Positions 18,559 through 27,533 of a stretch of DNA of 35,232 bases are shown piece by piece (position 1 is the stretch's first letter; each line of letters begins with the position of its first letter). A model generated the notes under the pieces. The model was not told the origin of the DNA. It did not search any database and saw nothing but the letters and a program-made list of their open reading frames with translations. The stretch lies in contig CALECT010000187.1 in assembly GCA_937949725.1 (NCBI GenBank), positions 1-35,232 on the forward strand, read 5' to 3'. Source of the stretch: an uncultured Pseudanabaenaceae cyanobacterium (lineage in GTDB: Bacteria > Cyanobacteriota > Cyanobacteriia > PCC-9006 > JAAUQQ01). The position numbers and the translations under genes were made by a program.

Positions 18559-19569
18559 ATGGCAACCCAATCCTCCCGCTCTACAGCCACATCTCTTAAA
18601 ACGCTTGCCCCCCAGCAACAGCGCCCCATGAGCACCGATCTCATGCGCATTTACCTCCAAGAGATTGGCCGTGTGCCCCTGCTAACTGCAGAGGAGGAGA
18701 TTTACTATGGCAAGCAGGTCCAGGACTTGATGGCGCTGGAAGCCCAAAAGGCAGAGCTCAGTGAGAGTCTGGACCGCGACCCCAGCCTCATCGAAGAAGC
18801 TGAAGCCCTGGACTGCACCGTAGAACAGCTCCAGCAGCGCTATCACAAGGGCAAGCGAGCCAAGCGTCGCATGGTGGAAGCCAACCTGCGCCTTGTTGTC
18901 TCCATTGCCAAGAAATACCAAAAGCGCAACCTCGAATTTCTTGATCTCATCCAGGAAGGCTCCATCGGCCTAGAGCGCGCTGTAGAAAAGTTCGACCCCA
19001 CCAAGGGCTACCGCTTCTCCACCTACTCCTACTGGTGGATTCGTCAGTCCATGACAAGGGCGATCGCCCAGCAATCCCGCACCATCCGCCTGCCCATCCA
19101 CATCAACGAAACCCTCAACAAAATCAAACGCACCCAGCGGGAGCTCTCCCAAAGCCTGGGTCGCCAAGCCACCACGAAAGAAATCGCTAAGGCAATGGAT
19201 CTGCCCCCCAGCGAGATCCGTGACTACCTGCAAATGTCGAAACAGCCCGTTTCCCTGGACATGCGCGTTGGCGATGACCAAAGCACTGAGCTAGGCGATC
19301 TATTGGAAGACGATCGCAATCGCCCCGAAGACTTTGCTCAAGGGGAAGCCATGAAGCAGGACCTCCAGCGCATGTTGGCAACGCTTACGCCCCAGCACCG
19401 CCAAGTCCTCACGCTGCGCTTCGGTCTAGAAGATGGTGCCAGCCTATCCCTCGTCAAAGTGGGACAACGCATGAACCTCAGCCGTGAGTCCATTCGCAAG
19501 CTGGAGCGTCAGGCTCTGCAACAGCTGCGGCGCCAGAAGCAGGATATGCGCGACTACATCGCGGGCTAA
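18559..19569 (+). CDS. Group 2 (non-essential) sigma-70 factor
   Basis: A 336-residue RpoD-related sigma factor of the cyanobacterial group 2 (SigB-SigE type). Region 1.2 is [20 protein letters not shown] (27-46). Region 2 includes [20 protein letters not shown] and [14 protein letters not shown], the -10 recognition helix. Region 4 has [19 protein letters not shown], the -35 reading helix. Region 1.1 is missing, as expected for group 2. Such factors direct stress, nutrient and dark responses. I cannot tell which of SigB-E it is. It converges on the Nit1C operon's last gene. The start at 18559 could instead be the internal ATG at 18628. Confidence 0.9.
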   Translation: MATQSSRSTATSLKTLAPQQQRPMSTDLMRIYLQEIGRVPLLTAEEEIYYGKQVQDLMALEAQKAELSESLDRDPSLIEEAEALDCTVEQLQQRYHKGKRAKRRMVEANLRLVVSIAKKYQKRNLEFLDLIQEGSIGLERAVEKFDPTKGYRFSTYSYWWIRQSMTRAIAQQSRTIRLPIHINETLNKIKRTQRELSQSLGRQATTKEIAKAMDLPPSEIRDYLQMSKQPVSLDMRVGDDQSTELGDLLEDDRNRPEDFAQGEAMKQDLQRMLATLTPQHRQVLTLRFGLEDGASLSLVKVGQRMNLSRESIRKLERQALQQLRRQKQDMRDYIAG

Positions 19570-19606
19570 CCCAGGGAGGTTATCAGCGGTTTAGGCCAAG
19601 CTGAGG

Positions 19607-19900
19607 CTAAAGGTCATCCAAAAACCTGAGAAATTTGACTTTGGCTTGGTCCTGCTCAGCGAACTGAAGGGCGATCGCTTCTATCTCTTGCAATTGCCCC
19701 AGAGCTAAACCACAGGGTCTGCCGTACTTGGCTTGAACGCGATCGCTGGCTAATTGCAAGGCTTCCTGAGCTTTAGCTAGAAACTCAGCCAGGTCATAAT
19801 CCTGCTCAGCCTCAAAATACTGACGCACAACGGAGGAGGGAGAATAGCAATCTGCTTGCTCACCGTTGGGCCATTGAATACGAAAACGAGTTTCTGGCAT
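19607..19900 (-). CDS. MSMEG_0570-type small protein of the Nit1C cluster
   Basis: A 97-residue protein opening MPETRFRIQWPNGEQADCYS followed by PSSVVRQYFEAEQDYDLAEF. This matches the small MSMEG_0570 'nitrogen starvation response' family known only from Nit1C clusters. No catalytic motif is visible and its role is unknown. It is the last gene of the minus-strand operon, 42 nt after the AIR-synthase-like gene. The residues after position 40 are helical (AKAQEALQLASDRVQAKYG). Family placement is from the opening motif and the context. Confidence 0.8.
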   Translation of the reverse strand: MPETRFRIQWPNGEQADCYSPSSVVRQYFEAEQDYDLAEFLAKAQEALQLASDRVQAKYGRPCGLALGQLQEIEAIALQFAEQDQAKVKFLRFLDDL

Positions 19901-19942
19901 GGGAAATTATCGCGAGCGATGGAGATCAATCAAGCAAACAAA

Positions 19943-20902
19943 CTAAAACCCGGTCAGTCGGTTAACGGCCAAGTCCCAAAACAACTGAGATTCTCCCTTT
20001 GATTTGAAATACACCTGGGGCGCAACAGTCACTTCACCCGCTTCAACGCAAGAAATGTCCCTAGCTGCAAATTGCTGGATAACTTCAGAAACATTGCTTG
20101 GAGCCACAGCTAACAAGTAGCCGAAGCTAGGGAAACTGGTGAGCCACTTCTCCCAGGGCACTTTCTCGGGCTTCACCACCGCATCTAAATCTAAAACTGC
20201 GCCACAGCTCGATGTCTCTAACAACATCAGCAGCGTTCCGGCTAAGCCCCCCATGCTGATGTCTTTGCCTGCACAACAGAGCTTGGTTTGGGCGATCGCG
20301 GGCAATAGCTTCAAATCCTCCCGCAGTCGTTCCGGCTCCGCCTTCGTTGCCGCATTCCAGAAGGGATAGTCCTGGTAAAACTCACCCCGCATATCAGTCA
20401 CGACCAGTAGGGCATCCCCAGGCCGCGCATCAAAGCTGGTAATCAGCGCTTCAGCTCGACCCAGGATCGCTGCGGCCAAGCCTGGATAGGGACTGTGGCA
20501 GTTCGTATGCCCCCCAACGATAGGAACGCTATAGGCTGCCGCTGCCGCATTCATGCCCGCCCATACCGCTTGACCCGCACCGGGAGATTGGCTCCAAATG
20601 GCATCGACGATCGCCACCGGCCACCCACCCATAGCAGCCACATCGGAAAGATTAACCATAACTGCGCACCAGCCCGCAAACCAGGGATCGCGCTCCACAA
20701 AGGACGGGGACATCCCCTCCGCAGCCAGCAGCAAATAGCCATCGCAATCGGGAATGGCAGCGCAATCATCACCATTGCGAATCTCATTACCCGCAGCGAT
20801 GGGTAATCGCAGTGCATCGGCAGCGGTTTGGATATCTTGCTTTTGCAGAACGCTGAGGGACTGCTGAAGATTCGCACTCAGTTGTGCCAGCATGATAGCC
20901 AA
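19943..20902 (-). CDS. AIR synthase-related protein, Sll0787 family
   Basis: A 319-residue member of the PurM/AIR-synthase fold (Sll0787 branch). The ATP/Mg site shows GDDCAAIPDCDGYLLLAAEG, and VGGHTNCHSPYPGLAAAILG and the DISMGGLAGTLLMLLE motif are typical of the PurM-like superfamily (compare HypE and SelD). These enzymes activate an amide or carbonyl oxygen with ATP, so a role in forming or using an activated nitrogen-carbon intermediate is plausible. It sits in the Nit1C operon, 4 nt after the GNAT gene. Its ATG is at 20902; an ATG at 20893 is also possible. Confidence 0.88.
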   Translation of the reverse strand: MAIMLAQLSANLQQSLSVLQKQDIQTAADALRLPIAAGNEIRNGDDCAAIPDCDGYLLLAAEGMSPSFVERDPWFAGWCAVMVNLSDVAAMGGWPVAIVDAIWSQSPGAGQAVWAGMNAAAAAYSVPIVGGHTNCHSPYPGLAAAILGRAEALITSFDARPGDALLVVTDMRGEFYQDYPFWNAATKAEPERLREDLKLLPAIAQTKLCCAGKDISMGGLAGTLLMLLETSSCGAVLDLDAVVKPEKVPWEKWLTSFPSFGYLLAVAPSNVSEVIQQFAARDISCVEAGEVTVAPQVYFKSKGESQLFWDLAVNRLTGF

Positions 20903-20906
20903 ACTC

Positions 20907-21422
20907 CTAGGCCACGGCAGTTAATTGTTCTGGGCGGAGCTGGTCCGTGGGGGGATAGTAGAACAGGTCGGCTTCCATGCGGTGGTGGGCTAGGCCCCGA
21001 ATCTCCAGTTCTTCCAGGCTGTCCCAGTGAAGGCGCTGAAAGAAGCGGACATTTTGCTGTTGAACCGTGGCGAGGAATTGGTCACAGCCCCAGGTGTGAG
21101 CCGTGGTCACCGCTTTATTGATCAGCCCCTTGCCAATGCGCCAGCCCCGGCGAAAGTCTGGGTGGGTGCCCAGGCGTCCGCCGTACCAGATGCGAGGGGC
21201 AATTTCGTAGATGCGGACGACACCGACGACGAGGGGAGCGGCCTCGGGAGATTCTTGGTAGAGCGCGACGATGGGGTAGGCATGGTCGTCTTTGGGGTCG
21301 CGATCGCTCCCTTCAAACAAGCCCTGCTCGTCGCAAAAGATAGCCCGACGTAGCTCGTAATAGGCCTGGATTTCGGTAGGCGAGCTTGCCAGTTCAAAAC
21401 GGTATAGTGATTTAGTAGCCAT
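20907..21422 (-). CDS. GNAT acetyltransferase, MSMEG_0567/Sll0786 family
   Basis: A 171-residue GNAT protein of the Nit1C subfamily. Its start (ASSPTEIQAYYELRRAIFCD) resembles AHL-synthase-like or Fe-S-free GNATs. The acetyl-CoA loop is RLGTHPDFRRGWRIGKGLIN, and the LATVQQQNVRFFQRLHW motif is characteristic. The sister family is annotated as an N-acetyltransferase of unknown substrate. It precedes the AIR-synthase gene by 4 nt, so the two are probably co-translated. A 211-nt gap with a hairpin separates it from the radical SAM gene, so expression may be attenuated there. Confidence 0.87.
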   Translation of the reverse strand: MATKSLYRFELASSPTEIQAYYELRRAIFCDEQGLFEGSDRDPKDDHAYPIVALYQESPEAAPLVVGVVRIYEIAPRIWYGGRLGTHPDFRRGWRIGKGLINKAVTTAHTWGCDQFLATVQQQNVRFFQRLHWDSLEELEIRGLAHHRMEADLFYYPPTDQLRPEQLTAVA

Positions 21423-21559
21423 AGCTTTTGATGCTTAAACAACTGTTTAGTGCTTACTCGATAACCTGAATCGTTTGACAAGAAGCAATACCCCCTAGCC
21501 CCTCTCCTAAGGTCGCGGGGAAGAAATCAAGGCTGAAAACCTCATTCTTGCCTCAAGTT

Positions 21560-21583
21560 CCCTTGCTCCTTTAGGAGTAAGGG
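21560..21583. repeat. Hairpin in the radical SAM-GNAT gap
   Basis: CCCTTGCTCCT (21560-21570) faces AGGAGTAAGGG (21573-21583) with a 2-nt loop and one mismatch. The flanks (CCCCTAGCCCCTCTCC near 21490) look like the C/G-rich extragenic repeats common in cyanobacteria. It could be an intra-operon processing or attenuation site. Confidence 0.5.
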
Positions 21584-21633
21584 TTAGGGAAAGAGGTCGG
21601 CTGTTGGGCTGTCGAACTCAGGTTCGTCAAGAC

Positions 21634-22716
21634 CTACTCAAACGTAGACAATGCGGAACAAGCCCCACATTTGGCACAGCCCGCTTTGATGTCTTTAGAA
21701 GAAAGCTGACCTTCCTTGAGCAAGGCAGCAATCTGTTGGTACAGCTCATACATGAACTCGCTACTAGGCGAAGGGTGATTAGCCAGGGGGGTTCCACCAA
21801 TGGGGACGAAGGGAACCACGAAGGGGTAGACGCCGATTTTGATCAAGCTGGCGCAGGAATCAATCAGGCTTTCCAGACTATCGCCTAGGCCTGCGAGTAA
21901 ATAGGTGCTGACCTGACCGCGACCAAACACTGCTACGGCAGCTTCAAAGGCTTGAAAATAGTAATCAACAGAAACTTCTGCTTTGCCCGGCATAATCTTG
22001 GCGCGCACCTCTGGCTCCACGGCTTCCAAGTGCATTCCCAAGCTGTCAACCCCAGCTGCTTTGAGGCGCTCAAACCAAACAAAATCATCGGGGGGTTCGC
22101 ATTGGGCCTGGATGGGGATATCCACAGCAGCTTTGATGGCTGCGGCACAGTCAGCCAGGTAAGCCGCACCGCGATCGCTCCGATTCGGCGTTCCCGTTGT
22201 CATCACAACATGCTTGATGCCATCGAGCCGAACTGCGGCTTCGGCAACTTCGGCAAGCTGGGCGGGCGTCTTGCGGGCAATGGTGCGATCCGCTAGGAGG
22301 GAGTCTTCAATGGCGCAGAACTGGCAGGCCGTGCTGCGATCGCGAAACCGCACACAGGTTTGCTGAATCGTTGTTGCTAAGACGTCTTGGCCATGAAGTA
22401 AGGCAATCTTATTGTAGGGAATGCCATCGGCGGTGGTGAGACTGTAGAACTGGGGCTGGGCCGGGAAATCGATGGGGGCGATCGCCTCTCCCGCTTTTTC
22501 TAAAATAGCTGTGCCACCTGCGTCATAGCTCAAACCATAATCGGACTGGGCGGCACTATCGTTGTAGACCGGCACCATTACAGTTGTGTCACCCACTTTT
22601 ATAGCTTTATGGTCCGATGGCCCAGCTCCGCCCTTGCGACCGGAGGTCCCGACCTGATCGGTAACCAGCTTAAGCCCCTGGGATTGGAGTTCTGTAATAA
22701 CCTGCTGTTGGTTCAT
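21634..22716 (-). CDS. Radical SAM protein, MSMEG_0568/Sll0785 family
   Basis: A 360-residue radical SAM enzyme of the Nit1C-specific family, related in outline to biotin-synthase-like proteins. The 4Fe-4S site is spaced unusually: Cys121, Cys131 and Cys134 (CX9CX2C) in CVRFRDRSTACQFCAIE. GTPNRSDRGAAYLADC and YLLAGLGDSLESLIDSC are further barrel motifs. Near the C-terminus CAKCGAC (Cys347, 350, 353) may bind an auxiliary cluster. The substrate is unknown. It lies 74 nt after the nitrilase gene on the same strand, and its product likely feeds the nitrilase, AIR-synthase-like and GNAT steps. Confidence 0.9.
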   Translation of the reverse strand: MNQQQVITELQSQGLKLVTDQVGTSGRKGGAGPSDHKAIKVGDTTVMVPVYNDSAAQSDYGLSYDAGGTAILEKAGEAIAPIDFPAQPQFYSLTTADGIPYNKIALLHGQDVLATTIQQTCVRFRDRSTACQFCAIEDSLLADRTIARKTPAQLAEVAEAAVRLDGIKHVVMTTGTPNRSDRGAAYLADCAAAIKAAVDIPIQAQCEPPDDFVWFERLKAAGVDSLGMHLEAVEPEVRAKIMPGKAEVSVDYYFQAFEAAVAVFGRGQVSTYLLAGLGDSLESLIDSCASLIKIGVYPFVVPFVPIGGTPLANHPSPSSEFMYELYQQIAALLKEGQLSSKDIKAGCAKCGACSALSTFE

Positions 22717-22790
22717 AGTGATAATGAGAGGACATAATGCCCTGGTAGCGACATGGCCTGCCTTCCAGAATTGGACTGCCCTAATAAGCC

Positions 22791-23834
22791 CTAGCCAGCA
22801 GTGGGGACAGGCAGCATTGAAGACGCAGATTCAAGGGCAAGCAAAGGAGAAGCTGCTGCCTCAGGTTGAGATGGGCTAGGCTGAGGAGAGGGGCCAGAAT
22901 GGGGCTGAGCGGAGAAGCCCTGGGCCGCAGCATCATTGAGCTGAAGCTGGAGTAGGTCGGGACGGGAGTAGTGGCCGACGGAGTCCATCATGCGCTTTCG
23001 CTTGGTGATCAGGGCAAAGTCGAGATCGGCGATCGCCATGCCCTCACCTTCTCGAATGGGCTCACAAAGATGCTTGCCTTCCGGGCTAATAATGCTGGTG
23101 TAGCAACCACCGCGCAATGCCTTCTTTAGCTTTTCGTCTGGGGCAATCTCATCAATTTGCTCTTCGGTTAGCCATCCTGTTGCGTTAACAACGAAACAGC
23201 CCGACTCCAGGGCATGATGCCGGAGGGTCACCTCAGTTTGTTCTCCAAAGATTGGCCCCACCATAGAGCCGGGGAACTGAGCGCAATGGATTTGCTCATG
23301 CTGAGCCATCAGGCTGTAGCGAGCTAAGGGGTTGTAATGCTCCCAGCAGGCTAGGGCTCCGACCTGCCCTACAGCAGTGGCCACGGTTTTGAGGCCGGCC
23401 CCATCGCCTTGACCCCAGACCATTCGCTCATGGTAGGTCGGCGTAATCTTGCGTCGCTTTAGCAGCAGGCTGCCGTCAGCATCAAAGATGAGCTGGGCGT
23501 TGTAGAGCGAACCGTTTTCTCGCTCATTCACCCCCAGCACCACTACGACACCGTGGGTTCGAGCCGCAGCGCTCACCGCTTCAGTAACTGGACCGGGGAC
23601 TTCCACGGCCTGGTCATAGAGCTGGAGATGGGGCTTGCCCATCAGCACTGGGGGCACAACGAAGGAGAAGTAGGGGTAGTAGGGCACGAAGGTCTCGGGG
23701 AAGACCACTAGCTGTGCCCCTTCTTTGGCAGCGTTTGCGATCGCCGCCAAGACCTTCTCCATCGTGCCATCGCGGCTATAGAGCACGGGCGCAATTTGCA
23801 CCGCTGCGGCCCGAACGGTACGGGAATCATCCAC
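22791..23834 (-). CDS. Nitrilase of the Nit1C cluster (Sll0784 family)
   Basis: A 347-residue carbon-nitrogen hydrolase. The catalytic triad is visible: Glu47 in [14 protein letters not shown], Lys129 in [19 protein letters not shown], and Cys163 in [15 protein letters not shown]. These are the hallmarks of true nitrilases (branch 1), which hydrolyse organic nitriles to acid plus ammonia. The Synechocystis relative Sll0784 is a nitrilase. The last 45 residues ([13 protein letters not shown]) are low-complexity Pro/Ser and look dispensable. The gene starts 32 nt after the Sll0783-family gene and is the second gene of the NtcA-box operon. Confidence 0.92.
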   Translation of the reverse strand: MDDSRTVRAAAVQIAPVLYSRDGTMEKVLAAIANAAKEGAQLVVFPETFVPYYPYFSFVVPPVLMGKPHLQLYDQAVEVPGPVTEAVSAAARTHGVVVVLGVNERENGSLYNAQLIFDADGSLLLKRRKITPTYHERMVWGQGDGAGLKTVATAVGQVGALACWEHYNPLARYSLMAQHEQIHCAQFPGSMVGPIFGEQTEVTLRHHALESGCFVVNATGWLTEEQIDEIAPDEKLKKALRGGCYTSIISPEGKHLCEPIREGEGMAIADLDFALITKRKRMMDSVGHYSRPDLLQLQLNDAAAQGFSAQPHSGPSPQPSPSQPEAAASPLLALESASSMLPVPTAG

Positions 23835-23865
23835 GGTTCTAATCCTCTAGCAATGTCCCGACGCG

Positions 23866-24348
23866 CTACATGGTCCAGGTATCGATAATGAATGCCCCTT
23901 CCTTGCGGTGCATCAAGACGATATCCATCACATCTAAGGGATTGATGGGAGTAATACCAGGGATGAGTGATGCTTCACCATGGCCATAGAGCGCTTGGAG
24001 GGCAAAGCGGCAGGCGTAGACTTTTCCACCAGTTTCCATAATCTTTACGATGCGGTCGTTCATGGCTAGGTGGCCGGGAAAGCCCTCATCGCCTAAGGTC
24101 GGGAAGCCCCGCTGAATGCCCAGGGTGACGCCGGGACCGTAAAGCAATACAGAGGTTTCAAAGCCCTTTTTAATTAAGCGACTGGCTTGGAGCAAGTTCA
24201 CCAGGCCTATCGATCCTTCAAACGCCACAGTATGGAAGGTAACTAACGCTTTCTCACCCGGTTCAGCCTGAATATCGGGAAATACTTTTTCCTCGTAATC
24301 AACTAGAAAATCACCTTTCTTGTGAGCGGGTGCTGTAACCTGGGGCAT
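23866..24348 (-). CDS. Nitrogen-starvation response protein, MSMEG_0572/Sll0783 family
   Basis: A 160-residue protein of the Sll0783/MSMEG_0572 family ([20 protein letters not shown], then [20 protein letters not shown] and [20 protein letters not shown]). It resembles the DsrE-like fold. In Synechocystis Sll0783 is strongly induced by nitrogen starvation and is needed for polyhydroxybutyrate accumulation; its biochemical role is unclear. Cys113 in [13 protein letters not shown] could be redox-active. It is the first gene of the operon. An NtcA box lies upstream, giving a leader of about 116 nt. Confidence 0.9.
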   Translation of the reverse strand: MPQVTAPAHKKGDFLVDYEEKVFPDIQAEPGEKALVTFHTVAFEGSIGLVNLLQASRLIKKGFETSVLLYGPGVTLGIQRGFPTLGDEGFPGHLAMNDRIVKIMETGGKVYACRFALQALYGHGEASLIPGITPINPLDVMDIVLMHRKEGAFIIDTWTM

Positions 24349-24789
24349 TTCTGAAACCTCGTAGAAACAATTCCCATCGAATGACTTTTAGACCATAGGA
24401 GTCATCACAATCTCTCAATTGAGGGAATTGAAATTAAAACTTTATTGCCGTCAACTGCGGCGTTGATCCGAGACTAAGCGGTTTAATTCTTTGCCCCCGT
24501 ATCTGTTGCTACCTATTGCCGAGTCCTAGTCCTTGAGACAGTGATCACATTCAAAAAACCTGCTTTTAGACCATTCTTCACAGTTTTACTGCACTTTTAG
24601 ACAGGTCAGCATCTCGCTTCCTCGCTGTTATTACAAAGTCTAAATCCTCTAACACGTATGGCTTTGGGCTCAATGCCTGCCCAACTGCCGAAAAGTGCTT
24701 CGCCTCCTGAACTTTGAGAGGGTTTGTTCTATTTCGTAGCTAAAGATACGTGCGAAAAAGGAAGTCGAACTTAAATTGAAGATAAGGCA
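24349..24789. other. 441-nt divergent intergenic region of the Nit1C cluster
   Basis: Holds the NtcA promoter for the minus-strand operon (24471-24512). A palindrome GTGATCAC lies at about 24541. No small gene or further strong hairpin was seen. The promoter of the plus-strand flavoprotein should be near 24700-24780 but I could not find a convincing -10. Confidence 0.6.
24471..24512 (-). promoter_or_regulatory. NtcA-activated promoter of the Nit1C operon
   Basis: GTA-N8-TAC, the NtcA consensus, lies at 24499-24512. Reading on the minus strand, exactly 22 nt separate it from TAGTCT (24476-24471), which fits the TAN3T -10 rule for NtcA class II promoters. The expected start site is near 24464, giving a leader of about 116 nt to the ATG at 24348. 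All four parts (box, spacing, -10, divergent position) agree with the known form. Confidence 0.88.
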
Positions 24790-24837
24790 ATGGGCATCCC
24801 AAAAGTGGCCCCAACAAGCGAATCTCTAAGGTCTCAA

Positions 24838-26124
24838 ATGTCTCAGCATTATCCCGTAATTATTGTTGGTGGTGGACAGGCTGGCTTATCAACAAGCTAT
24901 TGCTTAAAGCAGAGCGGGATTGAGCATTTAGTTCTGGAGAAACATTGCATTGCCCATTCTTGGCGCAATAAACGCTGGGATTCGTTCTGCCTCGTCACGC
25001 CCAACTGGCAATGCCAGCTGCCAGGATTTGCCTATCCTGATGATCAGCCCAGTGGCTTTATGCAGCGGGACAAAATTGTTGATTACATTGAGCGCTATGC
25101 TCAGTCGTTCGCTCCTCCGATTCGCGAAGGCGTCGAGGTTTTGCGAGTGCGGCAGCAGGCAATCGCTGCTGAATTCGAGCTCACCACCACCGTAGGCCAT
25201 TTCACCGCTGACCATGTGGTGATTGCCATTGGCGGCTACCACAATCCCAAGATCCCTCGCATTGCTGAGCGCTTGCCGAGCAATATCCATCAGCTCCATT
25301 CCTCGAAGTACAAGAATGCCCAGTCTTTGCCGGAAGGTGCTGTGCTGGTGATTGGCACGGGGCAATCGGGCTGCCAGATTGCGGAAGACCTGCATTTGGA
25401 AGGTCGGCAGGTGCATTTGTGCGTGGGCAGTGCACCGCGATCGCCACGCCGCTACCGAGGCAAGGATGTGGTGGATTGGCTGGATGCCATGGGCTATTAC
25501 GATATGCCTATCGATAAACACCCCAGGCCGAAGGCGGAAGTTCGCAGCAAGACGAACCATTATGTGACGGGTCGTGGTGGGGGACGGGAGATTGACCTGA
25601 GGCATTTCGCGAAAGAAGGCATGCAGTTGCATGGGCGACTGACGGAGATTGTCGATGGCGAATTACGCTTTCAAGATGACCTCCAGCAAAACCTGGATGG
25701 TGCCGATGCGGCGGCGGAGCGGATCAAGGGCAATATCGATCAATACATTGCCAAGCAAGGACTTGAAGCACCACTGGAGCCACCCTATGAACCCGTATGG
25801 CAACCTCAAGATCAGGCCCTGAGCTTGGACTATGCTGCTGCGGGGATTACGACGGTGATATGGGCGGTGGGGTATGACTTGGACTTTAGCTGGGTGGATC
25901 TGCCGGTGTTTGATGGCAAGGGCTATCCCAGCCATGAGCGGGGGGTGACGCCTGTGCGGGGGCTGTATTTCTTGGGCTTACCTTGGTTGTATACCTGGGG
26001 GTCTGGGCGATTCTCGGGGATTGCCAGGGATGCGGAGTATTTGGCGGGGTGCATTGGCGATCGCCATTGGTGGAGTCGGGAGCGACCTAGAAATGAAGTG
26101 AAATCGATAGCTTTGACTCCTTAA
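24838..26124 (+). CDS. Flavin-dependent oxidoreductase, MSMEG_0569 family
   Basis: A 428-residue flavoprotein (444 if started at 24790). The FAD Rossmann motif is YPVIIVGGGQAGLSTSYCLK and a second, NADPH-type motif is VLVIGTGQSGCQIAEDL. AIGGYHNPKIPRI and TVIWAVGYDLDFSW match flavin monooxygenases. The family is the oxidoreductase partner in Nit1C clusters and probably oxidises an N-containing substrate. I prefer the ATG at 24838 because the fold begins two codons later, but 24790 has a better spaced AAGG. It diverges from the operon and shares its regulatory region. Confidence 0.88.
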   Translation: MSQHYPVIIVGGGQAGLSTSYCLKQSGIEHLVLEKHCIAHSWRNKRWDSFCLVTPNWQCQLPGFAYPDDQPSGFMQRDKIVDYIERYAQSFAPPIREGVEVLRVRQQAIAAEFELTTTVGHFTADHVVIAIGGYHNPKIPRIAERLPSNIHQLHSSKYKNAQSLPEGAVLVIGTGQSGCQIAEDLHLEGRQVHLCVGSAPRSPRRYRGKDVVDWLDAMGYYDMPIDKHPRPKAEVRSKTNHYVTGRGGGREIDLRHFAKEGMQLHGRLTEIVDGELRFQDDLQQNLDGADAAAERIKGNIDQYIAKQGLEAPLEPPYEPVWQPQDQALSLDYAAAGITTVIWAVGYDLDFSWVDLPVFDGKGYPSHERGVTPVRGLYFLGLPWLYTWGSGRFSGIARDAEYLAGCIGDRHWWSRERPRNEVKSIALTP

Positions 26125-26165
26125 TAAACCTCTTACGCGAATACAAATCCGCCCCCATCCCCCGA

Positions 26166-26229
26166 CCCCTTACCCCCAAATTTGGGGGAAGGGGAGCTTC
26201 ATAGTCCCTCTCCCCAATTTGGGAGAGGG
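26166..26229. terminator. Two C/G-rich hairpins between convergent genes
   Basis: Hairpin 1 is CCCCTTACCCCCAAATTTGGGGGAAGG and following (26166-26194). Hairpin 2 is CCCTCTCCC (26206-26214) with GGGAGAGGG (26221-26229), loop CAATTT. Both match the extragenic C/G-run repeats common in cyanobacteria. They lie between the converging flavoprotein and luxR genes and probably act as bidirectional terminators. Confidence 0.6.
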
Positions 26230-26301
26230 ATTTAGGGAGAGGGCCAGGATTTACGCAAGAGGTCTAATCCTGATGGCCAATTCAGCAGGCTGTACTCCAA
26301 T

Positions 26302-27477
26302 CTATTGCAGCCACTCTTGCTTAGTTGCGAGGTAAACTGCTTGGATTCTTGTGCGGACATCTAGCTTGGCCAAAATGTTTTTAACGTGGAATTTTACGGT
26401 TCGCTCACTGATATAGAGCCGCTCTGCAACCTCACGATCGCGACAGCCCTCCGCTAACAGCTCAATCACCTCCTGTTCCCGCTCCGACAGCCCTGAGCCA
26501 GCTTTCTCCACCGGCTCTCCGACTAATAATTCTTGTCTCTGCTCATCCCGCCTGGGCAACTGAATCAACAGCTTAGCGATCGCCCCCTCTGCCTCGAAGC
26601 GATAGCTACCCCCCAATTGCTCTACTTGCTGAGTCAATGAGCCAAATTCTGGCCCTGCCACCATCGCCTCCACCTGGGCTGCCGCTGCCGCCATGCATTC
26701 CAAGCTCACGGCTTCCGCTTCATAGATCAGCCGTCCATATTGCTCTGGCAGTCGCTTCAGCAACTGTGCAGCTTTCACCAACAGCACTTGCACGACCTCC
26801 GGCAGTGGCTCCTCGGTGCCCAATAGACTTAATCGACGGCCTAGCAGTTCACTCAATTGCTCTGATAGGGTTGGACTTTTTGTAATGGGCACGAGGGCTT
26901 CAATGGCTTGCTGCTGAGCCATGGCTGCATCAAACCGAGTCTGGCGGGCGATCGCCTCTGTCGTTGCCACGCTCAAGATCTGCAATACCTCCAAGAACTC
27001 TGCGCTCAGCGGGGTCTTACTAAACAGGGCCAAGACTCCAATCGCCTGGTCCCCCACCATAAGGGGTAGCCCTGCAAAGCCTTGAATGCCCTTGGCAATG
27101 GCCCAGTCTCGATCTTTGACCCAGGACTCATCGGGTAGCTGGTTACTCAAAAATGGAATGCAATGCTGGGCAATCTTGCCGACTTTGAATGAGCCCATGG
27201 GCACGGTGGCAAAGGAGCCATCTAGGCGAGTGTAGAGGCCGGAGGAAGCGATTAATTTGAGGGCGGAGCGATCGCCATTAACGGTCCAGATGCGGGCAAA
27301 GGCACAGCCAAATTGTTCGACGAGGCCATTGGTAATGCAGGTCGCGATCGCCTCCAGGCTATGTTGTTCACTCAAGCGCTGTAGCAAGTCTCCGCACAGC
27401 TTGAGGTCCAGGAGCAGGCGCGGAGCACTGAGGCGATGGTCAGATAGATCAGACACAACAAAGCCTTGAAGTCCCAA
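26302..27477 (-). CDS. GAF-domain LuxR-type transcription regulator
   Basis: A 391-residue regulator. A GAF sensor fills about 30-190 (CAFARIWTVNGDRSALKLIA, GIQGFAGLPLMVGDQAIGVL). A helical linker follows (about 190-310), then a LuxR helix-turn-helix at about 325-391 (LSEREQEVIELLAEGCRDRE, TVKFHVKNILAKLDVRTR). It has no receiver. No ATG fits: the frame from 27477 starts with TTG, and a GTG at 27456 is an alternative. The 5' 100 nt plus upstream DNA are duplicated at 28373-28527. Its position by Nit1C suggests it may control nitrogen genes, but this is inference. Confidence 0.87.
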   Translation of the reverse strand: MGLQGFVVSDLSDHRLSAPRLLLDLKLCGDLLQRLSEQHSLEAIATCITNGLVEQFGCAFARIWTVNGDRSALKLIASSGLYTRLDGSFATVPMGSFKVGKIAQHCIPFLSNQLPDESWVKDRDWAIAKGIQGFAGLPLMVGDQAIGVLALFSKTPLSAEFLEVLQILSVATTEAIARQTRFDAAMAQQQAIEALVPITKSPTLSEQLSELLGRRLSLLGTEEPLPEVVQVLLVKAAQLLKRLPEQYGRLIYEAEAVSLECMAAAAAQVEAMVAGPEFGSLTQQVEQLGGSYRFEAEGAIAKLLIQLPRRDEQRQELLVGEPVEKAGSGLSEREQEVIELLAEGCRDREVAERLYISERTVKFHVKNILAKLDVRTRIQAVYLATKQEWLQ

Positions 27478-27533
27478 CTTTCTATTGAGCCTTAGATCCC
27501 GAGTTTTTGGAGTGTCTTCTGCTACGGAGTACT
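27379..27533. repeat. 155-bp direct repeat, copy 1 (luxR 5' end)
   Basis: Matches 28373-28527 at about 95% identity, with no gaps by eye. It covers the first codons of luxR and 56 nt of its leader. The two copies are 994 bp apart. Weaker similarity continues to about 27570 (GGTCTCTTTGG...GATCG). Confidence 0.9.

Noticed and set aside
24535..24560. GTGATCAC palindrome as a CRP-type site
   Set aside because: It lacks the TGTGA-N6-TCACA form.
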